In this document: in pieces, positions 29,311 to 36,052 of the stretch
Layout: the number at the start of each line of letters is the position of its first letter
Position numbering within the stretch: position 1 is the first letter of the stretch
Source: Nesterenkonia halophila
Lineage (GTDB): Bacteria; Actinomycetota; Actinomycetes; Actinomycetales; Micrococcaceae
NCBI RefSeq assembly: GCF_009467795.1
Contig: NZ_WIAX01000009.1
Location: forward strand, 1-64,000
Direction of reading: 5' to 3'
Length of the DNA stretch: 64,000 nt
The notes under the pieces: generated by a model
Database searches by the model: none
The model's input: the letters and a program-made list of their open reading frames with translations, nothing else
Told to the model about the DNA's origin: nothing
Program-made: the position numbers and the translations under genes

Positions 29311-29712
29311 ATGACTATCTACTATTCGACATACAGCAAGGGCCTGGGGTCTGCAACGGGTGAGCACGAGGAGCCGCTGCCTACCGAAGTCCCGCGCGAC
29401 GACCTCGAAGCCGCCGAGCACGGTGGCGCACCGAAGTCGACACCGCCGGGGCCGCTCCCCGTCGACCGCTCCTCAGTTCACCTCGCGCAGATGTTTGCCG
29501 AGAAGTCCCGGGCAGATCTCCTCGCCGAGAAACTCCGGACTGCGGAGACCGACGTTCGGAAGCTCCGAAAGATGGTGAAGGACGCCCGGCAGGACGCGGG
29601 CCGCTACCGCCATCGCCTCCGCGCCACTGAGGTCGACCTGGAGACTGCCCAGGCGACCATCGCGCACCTTCGCGGCATCGCCGACGTCGTGACCGAAGGG
29701 GAGGCCGCATGA
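29311..29712 (+). CDS. Hypothetical coiled-coil protein
   Basis: The 133-residue protein has an acidic Pro-rich N-terminus (about 1-50) and a coiled coil in the C-terminal half (about 60-125: EKLRTAETDVRKLRKMVKDA, RLRATEVDLETAQATIAHL). GGAGG at 29298-29302 is spaced 8 nt from ATG 29311. Its coiled-coil segment RYRHRLRATEVDLETA resembles RYRLRLRDAEAELEST of the putative scaffold two genes downstream, suggesting a paralogous or partner relation. Confidence 0.72.
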   Translation: MTIYYSTYSKGLGSATGEHEEPLPTEVPRDDLEAAEHGGAPKSTPPGPLPVDRSSVHLAQMFAEKSRADLLAEKLRTAETDVRKLRKMVKDARQDAGRYRHRLRATEVDLETAQATIAHLRGIADVVTEGEAA

Positions 29713-29981
29713 GTACCACCCCGAAGATGTACACGGCGAAGATTCGAGCACGCGCTACGGCCTATGTCCTGGCCGTCGCCCGCAACGATGAGCACCGTCA
29801 CGAGATGCTCGCCGACCTCACCCAGGATGAGCTCCTCCACGTCTTCGAGGGCATCGCGCTTATCGGAGCGAGGACGATGCGGGAACACACCCGCGGCGCC
29901 GAGGTGAACACTCTTGAGCGGATGCTCCGGCTCGAACTCCAGACGATGAACAACACTGATTCTTCCCAGGAAGGAAGCTGA
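29709..29981 (+). CDS. Hypothetical 90-residue helical protein
   Basis: A largely alpha-helical protein (YVLAVARNDEHRHEMLADLT, IALIGARTMREHTRGAEVN) starting with ATGA overlap on the previous stop and ending 2 bp before the putative scaffold gene. Not recognised. The position next to scaffold and capsid genes is consistent with a head-assembly or regulatory role. Confidence 0.68.
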   Translation: MSTTPKMYTAKIRARATAYVLAVARNDEHRHEMLADLTQDELLHVFEGIALIGARTMREHTRGAEVNTLERMLRLELQTMNNTDSSQEGS

Positions 29982-29983
29982 AT

Positions 29984-30619
29984 ATGAGCGACGAGACGAC
30001 TGAGAACATGACCGACGAGCAGAACACGGCCCAGGAGGCCGCAGGAGCCCCGGAGACGACCCAGGAAGAGACGGAGGTCCACGGGGATGTAGAAGCTCAG
30101 GAAGGCGCACAGGACCCCGAGAAGCAGCAGGAGCAGGACGAGCAGCAGAACCCCAACGCGGAGGCCAAGCGCTATCGCCTCCGCCTGCGGGACGCCGAGG
30201 CTGAGCTGGAGTCCACCCGCACCGCCATCGCCGCACTGCAGGAGCAGGTGCTCTCCACCGCACTCGGTGACGGCATCGACGTCGCGCCGGACACCTCGAA
30301 GAACCACGCGGTCGACCCCGACACGCTGCAGCCGAAGCCGATCACGGTGTCTCTCCTGCACCCCGATGACCTGTTCAGCATCGGCGGTGTGGACAAGGCC
30401 GAGCTGTTCACCGACGGCGCGCTGGACCAGGCGAAGCTCTCCCAGGCGGTCGGGCAGCTCCACATCACGCGGCCCGAGCTGTTCCGGGAAGGTCGGCACG
30501 GAGACCCGATCCATCAGCCGGTTCCGACCGCGGGGAACCAGCCGGACACTCAGGCCGCGATCAAGCGTGCCCTCGAAGGCGGCGGCGGATGGCAGGGCGT
30601 GATTCAGAACCGCGGCTGA
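29984..30619 (+). CDS. Putative capsid scaffolding protein
   Basis: The 211-residue protein has an acidic, Gln/Glu-rich N-terminus (about 1-62), a short coiled coil (about 65-90) and a C-terminal domain ending GGGGWQGVIQNRG. Acidic and helical proteins directly before the major capsid gene are usually scaffolds in phages whose capsid protein lacks a built-in delta domain. This role is inferred from position and composition. AGGAAGCTGAAT precedes ATG 29984. A terminator follows before the capsid promoter, so the two genes can be expressed independently. Confidence 0.65.
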   Translation: MSDETTENMTDEQNTAQEAAGAPETTQEETEVHGDVEAQEGAQDPEKQQEQDEQQNPNAEAKRYRLRLRDAEAELESTRTAIAALQEQVLSTALGDGIDVAPDTSKNHAVDPDTLQPKPITVSLLHPDDLFSIGGVDKAELFTDGALDQAKLSQAVGQLHITRPELFREGRHGDPIHQPVPTAGNQPDTQAAIKRALEGGGGWQGVIQNRG

Positions 30620-30641
30620 CCAACAACTGGCACTGCGCCTC

Positions 30642-30670
30642 GCCCTGATCACCCACACGGTGGTCGGGGC
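30642..30670 (+). terminator. Terminator after the putative scaffold gene
   Basis: The arms GCCCTGATCACC and GGTGGTCGGGGC pair over 12 bp (two G-U pairs) around a CACAC loop, 22 bp after the stop codon. It separates the early operon from the capsid gene. Confidence 0.75.
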
Positions 30671-30691
30671 GGGGTCACGTCAGCCCAGCAT

Positions 30692-30857
30692 GATATAATC
30701 AAATCAGACGTTCCACGTTTCCCGAGGAAACAACGAACATCACCGAGACCCCAGTAGGGGTTTCCGGAGCACCCCGAGGGTCGCTGCGGATCAAGACACA
30801 CGTTCTGATCTACAGGCGACCCTTTTCTGTGTCCACGGGTCGCCGGAAAGGCCAACA
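30692..30857 (+). promoter_or_regulatory. Extended -10 promoter and structured leader of the capsid gene
   Basis: TGATATAAT at 30691-30699 is a perfect extended -10, the best sigma-70-like box in the window. The leader of about 150 nt can form three hairpins: GTTTCC-CGA-GGAAAC (about 30717), ACCCC-AGT-AGGGGT (about 30753) and GGCGACCC/GGGTCGCC with a 14-nt loop (about 30816-30845). The last ends directly before the GGAAAGG ribosome-binding site. Confidence 0.65.
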
Positions 30858-31712
30858 ATGGCTCTCAACACTACTTCTACCGGCCGCGCATGGCTCCCCG
30901 ACGCGACCGGTGACCTCATCCTCCGGCCCGTCGCCCGCGAGTCCGTCGCGCTAACCGCACTCGGTGGACCGGTCACCGCGCCCGCCCAGACCAACCGGTT
31001 CCGCATCCCGATCGTCGCCGCGGACCCGTCGGCCTCCTACGTCGCCGAGGGCGCAGAGATCCCCCTGAGCGACGGGGAACTCTCCGAGGTCTCCGACGTC
31101 TTCCACAAGCTCGCCGGTCTCTCGGTGATCTCCCGTGAGCTCGCCGACGATTCGAGCCCCGGTGCTGCTGATCAGATTGGGCAGGGCCTCGCCCGGGATA
31201 TCGCCAAGAAGCTGGACGCCAACTTCTTCGGCGCCGGGGGTCTCAACGCGCCGATGGGCCTCGAAGATCTCGCCGGGGTTACCGTCCACGAGACCAGCGG
31301 CACCTCGTGGGCTGACACCGACGCGTTCGTCTCCGCGATCTACGGCGCCGAGGGGGAGGGTGCGACCCTGGGTGCGTTCGTCGCTAACCCGACTGATGCT
31401 CTGGCGCTGGCCCAGCTCCGAGAGGCCGACACCAGCAACAAGCACCTGCTGCAGCCCGACCCGACCCAGCCGCTGCGGCGACTGCTGGCCGGCATCCCGC
31501 TGCTCACTTCGCCGGCCGTCACTGTCGGCACCGTGTGGGGCCTGCCGACCGAGGGCCGGCTGCAGGTCTGCGTGCGCGAGGATGTGCGCGTCGACGTCGA
31601 CGGCTCGGCGTACTTCTCCAGTGATCAGGTTGCTGTGCGTGCGACTCTGCGACACACGAATCTGTGTGCCCATGAAGCTTCGGTGCAGAAGGTCATGCTT
31701 GCCGCCGCCTGA
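30858..31712 (+). CDS. Major capsid protein, HK97 fold
   Basis: The 284-residue protein has hallmarks of the phage major capsid family. The N-arm region LPDATGDLILRPVARESVAL is followed by the E-loop segment FRIPIVAADPSASYVAEGA and by the spine-helix region KLAGLSVISRELADDS, then IAKKLDANFFGAGG and the P-/A-domains (AFVANPTDALALAQLREADT, GIPLLTSPAV, YFSSDQVAVRATLRHT). No protease or delta domain is fused. Encapsulin is less likely given the phage context and the sequence. Portal, protease and terminase genes are absent nearby, so assembly would rely on a helper or yield a modified particle. Confidence 0.9.
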   Translation: MALNTTSTGRAWLPDATGDLILRPVARESVALTALGGPVTAPAQTNRFRIPIVAADPSASYVAEGAEIPLSDGELSEVSDVFHKLAGLSVISRELADDSSPGAADQIGQGLARDIAKKLDANFFGAGGLNAPMGLEDLAGVTVHETSGTSWADTDAFVSAIYGAEGEGATLGAFVANPTDALALAQLREADTSNKHLLQPDPTQPLRRLLAGIPLLTSPAVTVGTVWGLPTEGRLQVCVREDVRVDVDGSAYFSSDQVAVRATLRHTNLCAHEASVQKVMLAAA

Positions 31713-32299
31713 TGCTCACCTGAGTCCCTGAGAGGCCCTGAGAGGCCCTGAGAAGCGCCACACGTGCCCCGTTCGCACCAGCCCGCCAACGGGCCACGCG
31801 GACGGGGCACACGTGCATGTGGACGAGGACTGCGGCACTTGCCGCAGTTGAGGAGCACGACGACGTGATCAACCGCTGAGCACCTGACCCGCTCCGGGTC
31901 ACCTGCCGACGACAGGACCAACACGCACCCCCGGGGTTACCTCCCCCCGGGTGGCCCATGCCGTCGTACCACCAGTGCATGGCGCTCTACTCACGATCCG
32001 ATTTTCTAGGGGTATTCATATATCGCGTTGTTTGGCCCGTTATTGATGCTTTCCGGGCATCGTGGGGCGGGTCTGTGCGCTCCTGGTACTGAGTAACGGA
32101 TATTCAGCGTCATTCCGGGGGTGTAGGCGGATCGGGCGATCAACTGGCGAAATTTCGCCAGTTGCCGTTACGGCAAAGCGCCAGGTCAGGCGCATGGCCT
32201 CGAATCCTCCACGAGGGCCGGGGGGATATCTCCAGTGCCCCGGGGTGGAGCGGAGGAGGGCACCCCGAGGGGGTGGGGCCGGGGGCGAAGTGTATCCGC
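31713..32299. other. Non-coding region after the capsid gene (587 bp) with nested inverted repeats
   Basis: No convincing gene is present. The region holds three units of CCCTGAGAGG (31726-31755, the last CCCTGAGAAG). A nested inverted repeat has outer arms GTGCCCCGT (31764-31772) and ACGGGGCAC (31802-31810) around an inner GCCCG-CCAA-CGGGC (31781-31794). TGACCCG-CTC-CGGGTCA lies near 31885, and an A+T-rich stretch around 31995-32045. It may contain the transcription terminator, a packaging site or an origin. Confidence 0.6.
32141..32164. terminator. Perfect 24-bp palindrome (possible bidirectional terminator)
   Basis: The arm CAACTGGCGAAA is followed directly by its complement. It lies between the convergent capsid gene and the minus-strand stalk protein gene, with no U-tract beyond the six central A/T pairs. 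Confidence 0.5.
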
Positions 32300-33136
32300 T
32301 CACTTCAGGTCGCGGTGAAAGCCTCCGCCAGTGTCCCGCTGGTCGATGACTGTCTCGCCGGTCAGCGGGTCGTCGAGGTCCAGCGTCTCGATGGTCTCCG
32401 CGTCCCAGGCTGCATTCAGCGCCGGGACATCCCCGCCGCCCTCCGCGGGGAGGGTGGCGTGCACAGCGACCCTCGCGGCGTCCGGGTATTCCTCGGTCGC
32501 GATATCCAGCGCGTCCAGCGTGTCCTGCTGGATGCCGGTCCGCATAAGATCCACCGTGAAGTTCTCGGACGCTGCCCATTCGAGGAAGACCTGCATCCCT
32601 ACGCCGCCGACCTCGTAGTAGCTGACAGTGAACTCGGTGTCGTAACGCTCGATGTCGCGAGGCTGGGATGGGTCGGCTGCTTCCTTCTCGGTCTCCTCAC
32701 TGGGCTTCGATGTCTCAGTTGGGGTGGGTGTCTCGGCCGGCTCCTCCGATTCCTCAGCAGCAGACTTGGACTCCTCTGCCTCTCGGCTGGCCTCAGCCTC
32801 AGCCGACTTGGAAGCCTGGGCGTCGCGGCTAGCTTCGGCTTCTGCAGATTCCGATGCCTCGGCCTCGTGGCTAGCGTCAGCTTCAGCGGACCGGGAGGCC
32901 TCAGCCTCTGCCGCCTTGCTCTCCTGCGCTTCCTGACTGGCTTCAGCGGCCTCGGCGGCTTCCTGTTCGTCGACGATCTCCTGCATCCCGTCCGGGTCGA
33001 CCGCCCACAGAATGCCGCCCAAGGCCAATACGCCCCCAATGAGGAGCACAAAACCTGTCCCCAAACCAGCGGCGATCTTCACCACCAGTGGCCACCTTTT
33101 GATGCGCTGCCATAGCGACAGCTTGCCCTCCGCCAT
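32300..33136 (-). CDS. Cargo membrane protein with Ala/Glu/Ser stalk
   Basis: The 278-residue protein has a basic N-terminus (MAEGKLSLWQRIKRWP) and one membrane helix (about residues 17-45, VVKIAAGLGTGFVLLIGGVL). A repetitive stalk (about 55-135) contains units such as SAEAEASRDAQASK and SAEAEASREAEESK. A Pro/Thr/Glu linker and a C-terminal globular domain of about 110 residues (YDTEFTVSYYEVGGVGMQVF) follow. The topology suggests an extracytoplasmic domain on a rod. It has its own promoter (TAGGCT, 33174-33169 minus) and GGGAGG. The position near attR, opposite to the phage genes, is typical of lysogeny-expressed cargo such as superinfection exclusion; this is inference. Confidence 0.78.
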   Translation of the reverse strand: MAEGKLSLWQRIKRWPLVVKIAAGLGTGFVLLIGGVLALGGILWAVDPDGMQEIVDEQEAAEAAEASQEAQESKAAEAEASRSAEADASHEAEASESAEAEASRDAQASKSAEAEASREAEESKSAAEESEEPAETPTPTETSKPSEETEKEAADPSQPRDIERYDTEFTVSYYEVGGVGMQVFLEWAASENFTVDLMRTGIQQDTLDALDIATEEYPDAARVAVHATLPAEGGGDVPALNAAWDAETIETLDLDDPLTGETVIDQRDTGGGFHRDLK

Positions 33137-33281
33137 GTGCGCCTCCCAGGCTGTGCGACGGTGGGGAGAGCCTAGTCCTGCGCTATGGCAGCAGGCGATA
33201 CATCCTGGCCGGGCTTCGAGTAGTGCAACGTATCGAGACGTCCTCGAAGGCCCGCGATGTGAATGCGAACGCCTTCCACTT

Positions 33282-33302
33282 CAGTACGCAGTCAGTACGC
33301 AG
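33282..33302 (+). repeat. Arm-type integrase site, right arm
   Basis: Same 21 bp as 24667-24687 (tandem CAGTACGCAGT units), 103 bp inside attR. The remainder of 33137-33404 holds the promoter of the stalk gene and no ORF. Confidence 0.75.
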
Positions 33303-33404
33303 TAACCTGAGTTTTCGTAGTCTTGAGTCGCCTCACGTCAACCCAATAAACCCTTCTGACCTGGCCGTTCGAGGTTGGCGCCTCGTCAGACGTACCTCTG
33401 AATC

Positions 33405-33452
33405 GGACTCATAATCCTTTGGTCGCGGGTTCAAGTCCCGCACGCCCCACCG
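33405..33452 (+). repeat. attR core (48 bp; tRNA-Met 3' remnant)
   Basis: Identical to 24561-24608: it carries the 3' half of the tRNA from the anticodon arm to past the acceptor, without the 5' half, so it is a remnant and not a tRNA gene. Confidence 0.95.
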
Positions 33453-33478
33453 CCTTCAGCCGCGTCGCGGGCTCGCCG

Positions 33479-34381
33479 TCAGCGGGCGTCGTCCGCCGGC
33501 TCCCGCACCAGCATGTCGACGTGGTCGATCTGCAGCCGCAGATCGCCGGCGCGGATCTGCGCCAGACGATCCTCGCCCCAGCGGCGGGCCCGTTCGGGGT
33601 CTCCTGCGGTCTCCTCCGCCGCACCGGCGGATTCCCCGGCCAGCTGTTCGGCGGCGGCCCGCGCGCGGTCGGGGACGAGCTGCTCCAGCAGCGCGGCATC
33701 CGCTCCGCCGGCGGCGTCGAGGACCCAGGGGGTCTGAAGGCGATCGACGCTGAGCCCCCGGGTGCCTGCGATCTGCTCCAGCGTCGCCGGCGCCTGCGGT
33801 CCGCGGCGTCCACCCCGGCGCTGATGCCGGTCGAAGGCTCCGGAGACCAGATGATCGTCGGGATGCCGCGGGTCGGCGGACATCCCTCCGGTGACCGTCA
33901 GCGCGAGCAGCATCGGTGTCCGGTGCCGTGCGGCCGCGGCGACCAGGCTGTCGATCTGTGCGGCGGTGAGCAGGTCCAGCAGCGCCGAGGCGATGACCAG
34001 CGTCGGGGTCTGCGCGGTCGCGAGGATCGCGTCGAGCCCGGCGACGTCGTCGCAGCGGGTGCTGATCGGGCCTCTCGCGCCCCGGGCCCGCAGTCGGCGC
34101 GCCGTGGCGGCGAGCAGCTCCGGGTCGTGGTCCAGCAGCACCCATTCCTCGTCGCCGGCCAGCTGATCCTGCAGCCAGCGTCCGCCGGAGCCGGTGCCGC
34201 AGCCGACGTCGACGATGCGGAGGGGAGGCCGAGCGGACAGCAGGTCGGCGACGGGGTCGCGCGTGGACTCGCGGGCCGCGGCGTCGGCCGCCTCGCGCAG
34301 CGTCAGCCAGTCGGCGCTGATGGGCTCGGCCGGCGAACCGGCGTCGGGACGCGTCACGGGCCCGGTCTGCGAGCCAGTCAT
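33479..34381 (-). CDS. Class I SAM-dependent methyltransferase
   Basis: The 300-residue protein has the SAM-binding motif I IVDVGCGTGSGGRWL (about residues 55-69), motif II around EWVLLDHDPELLAA, and an ALLDLLTA post-II helix. Substrate unknown. The ATG at 34381 overlaps the upstream glycosyltransferase stop by 4 bp (ATGA), which decides the start. It is the last of four coupled or adjacent minus-strand genes and probably modifies a product made by them. Confidence 0.88.
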   Translation of the reverse strand: MTGSQTGPVTRPDAGSPAEPISADWLTLREAADAAARESTRDPVADLLSARPPLRIVDVGCGTGSGGRWLQDQLAGDEEWVLLDHDPELLAATARRLRARGARGPISTRCDDVAGLDAILATAQTPTLVIASALLDLLTAAQIDSLVAAAARHRTPMLLALTVTGGMSADPRHPDDHLVSGAFDRHQRRGGRRGPQAPATLEQIAGTRGLSVDRLQTPWVLDAAGGADAALLEQLVPDRARAAAEQLAGESAGAAEETAGDPERARRWGEDRLAQIRAGDLRLQIDHVDMLVREPADDAR

Positions 34382-35586
34382 CGCGCCACGCTCCGGATCA
34401 GGGTCTGCCAGGCTGCTGCGGTCCGTGTCCATGGCGGAAGCCTATCCGCTCGTGCCCGGGCGGTCTCGGCCCACCGGCGGCGCAGCGTCGTATCGTCGAG
34501 CCAGGCGCGCAGCTGCGCGGTCCACGCCTCGGGGCTGCCGGGGTCGCAGGCGGCTCCGGCCTCGCCCAGCGCCTCCTCCGCGCCGGTCCCGGCGGAGACG
34601 ATGCCGGGGACGCCGTGGACGCAGGCTTCTGTGACCACCATCCCGAAGGTCTCGGCCCAGGAGGGGAGCAGCAGCAGGTCCGCGTGCTCCCAGAACTCGG
34701 GCATAGCCTCCGGAGTCAGCGCCCCGCGGTGGTCGACGCGTCCGGGCAGGCGTCGACGCAGCTCCGCCAGCACGGAGGCACCCTCCGGAGTCTCGGCTCC
34801 CGGCCCGGCGAGCTGGAGGGTCCACCCGCGGTCGAGCAGAGGTTCCAGGGCATCGCCGAGGAGACGATGGTTCTTCCGCGGAGTGAAGGAGGCGGCCATC
34901 GCCAATCGCGGCGGCCGGAGCGCGAGGGCGGCGCCGGCATCGGCGCCGGCATCGGCATCCGCAACGGCATCGACACCGGCATCCGGGCAGGATCCCCGTC
35001 CGAAGCCGGGGCCCGACGCCGGCCGCGTCACGCCGGGGGAGATGACCTCGACGCCGCGGCGTCCGTGCCGCCGTCGGATCTCCTCGGCGGCCCACCGGCT
35101 CGTCGCCACCACACGCCGGGCCTGCCGCACCGCCCGCCCCTCGGCGGCATTCAGCTCGTCGGAGTCCGGACCGGCGTCGGCGGCCAGCGGCAGGTGGACC
35201 AGCAGGACGTCGGCGACCGGGCTGGCGCCGCCGTCGGCCCGGTCGACAGCACTGGCGGCGGAGAACAGCTCGGGCATCCCGCCGCCGACGAGCCCGTCGA
35301 CGACCACCGGATGAGATCCGACTCGGTCTCGGACCGCGGACAGCTGTGCGTGCACCTCATGCCGTGCGGCCTCGTCGGGGCGCGGCCAGGCGGCGGAGAG
35401 GTCGACGCGATGGACCTCGAGGCCGTGATCCGCCAGGGCGGCGACCACGCGGTCGTTGTACACCGTGCCGCCGCTGGGGGCCGACAGTCGCGGCACCACC
35501 CAGATCACCGTGCCGGAGGAGGGTCGAGCCGGGTCCTGATGCCGGTCGGAGTCGACAGCCGCCGGCGACGAGCGCGCAGCGTTCAC
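34378..35586 (-). CDS. GT4-family glycosyltransferase
   Basis: The 402-residue GT-B enzyme opens with GTVIWVVPRLSAPSGGTVYN (about residues 25-44). It has the donor domain with AASFTPRKNHRLLGDAL, EFWEHADLLLLPSWAETFGM and VVTEACVHGVPGIVS. A low-complexity insert (DAGVDAVADADAGADAGAAL, about 205-225) lies between the two domains, encoded by GGCATCG-type repeats. GTG start overlaps the pterin-synthase-like stop (GTGA). The sugar and acceptor are unknown. Confidence 0.9.
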   Translation of the reverse strand: MNAARSSPAAVDSDRHQDPARPSSGTVIWVVPRLSAPSGGTVYNDRVVAALADHGLEVHRVDLSAAWPRPDEAARHEVHAQLSAVRDRVGSHPVVVDGLVGGGMPELFSAASAVDRADGGASPVADVLLVHLPLAADAGPDSDELNAAEGRAVRQARRVVATSRWAAEEIRRRHGRRGVEVISPGVTRPASGPGFGRGSCPDAGVDAVADADAGADAGAALALRPPRLAMAASFTPRKNHRLLGDALEPLLDRGWTLQLAGPGAETPEGASVLAELRRRLPGRVDHRGALTPEAMPEFWEHADLLLLPSWAETFGMVVTEACVHGVPGIVSAGTGAEEALGEAGAACDPGSPEAWTAQLRAWLDDTTLRRRWAETARARADRLPPWTRTAAAWQTLIRSVAR

Positions 35587-35981
35587 AGCTCGATCCGGAC
35601 GTCGGCACGGGCCTGCGGATTCTCCTCGGCGGCGACCTCGAGGGCGTGCAGCCCGTGGTCGCTCGGCAGCGCCTCGGCCAGCTGGTCGGCGATATGAGCG
35701 ATGATCCGTTCGGTCGTACTGGCCGTGCCGACGAAGGCCGGGTGGTCGTCGAGGTTGCGGTGCCGCAGCGGATCCAGCACCGCTGAGAGCAGCTCCGCGG
35801 CGGCTCCGATGTCCATGACCACGCCGTGGGGATCGAGCTGGAGACGTTCGAAGGTCGCCTGGACATGCAGCGTGGCGCCGTGCAGCCGCTGCGCGGGGCC
35901 GAAGAACGGGTCGTCCAGACTGTGCGCGATCATGATGTGATCGTCGACGGTCAGGCGGTGGTGGGTGATGCGTCGCGGCAT
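35583..35981 (-). CDS. 6-pyruvoyl-tetrahydropterin synthase / QueD-like protein, atypical active site
   Basis: The 132-residue protein has the T-fold of the PTPS/QueD family: HIMIAHSLDDPFFGPAQRLHG, VVMDIGAAAELL, HRNLDDHPAFV and TASTTERIIAHIA. The canonical Cys-x3-His-Gly-His is changed to A30-QRL-H34-G-A36, so both the catalytic Cys and one zinc His are missing; H39 might substitute. Simple 6-carboxytetrahydropterin synthesis is therefore doubtful. No queuosine genes lie nearby. The subfamily is common in actinobacteria beside an MDR dehydrogenase and a glycosyltransferase, and its function is, to my knowledge, unknown. Confidence 0.88.
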   Translation of the reverse strand: MPRRITHHRLTVDDHIMIAHSLDDPFFGPAQRLHGATLHVQATFERLQLDPHGVVMDIGAAAELLSAVLDPLRHRNLDDHPAFVGTASTTERIIAHIADQLAEALPSDHGLHALEVAAEENPQARADVRIEL

Positions 35982-36052
35982 CCGGATCTCCTTCGGGTCG
36001 AACGGGGCGAGGTCATCCAGCGGCCGTGGTCATGGCGCATGACTGGACGTCG

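Larger units (their letters stand above)
24561..33452. mobile_element. 8.84-kb tRNA-Met-integrated phage satellite / mini-prophage
   Basis: Identical 48-bp cores at 24561 and 33405 bound a block with integrase, repressor, excisionase-like protein, replication-like protein, scaffold and HK97 capsid genes. Terminase, portal, protease, tail and lysis genes are absent. Left-hand genes (int, repressor) face left, the main block faces right, and a cargo gene faces left near attR. The size and layout resemble phage satellites and the mycobacterial phiRv1/phiRv2 elements, by general knowledge, not by alignment. Confidence 0.93.

Noticed and set aside
30858-31712. Reading the capsid protein as an encapsulin nanocompartment
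   Set aside because: Length is similar, but the sequence pattern and neighbours (scaffold-like gene, integrase, att sites) fit a phage capsid, and no cargo enzyme gene is adjacent.
31764-31870. Small ORFs (34 codons from a GTG; 20 codons from ATG at 31818) after the capsid gene
   Set aside because: No ribosome-binding site, composition follows the inverted repeats, and no family resemblance.
33405-33452. Second tRNA-Met gene
   Set aside because: Only the 3' half is present; the preceding bases do not supply acceptor 5' strand or D-arm, so it is the attR remnant.
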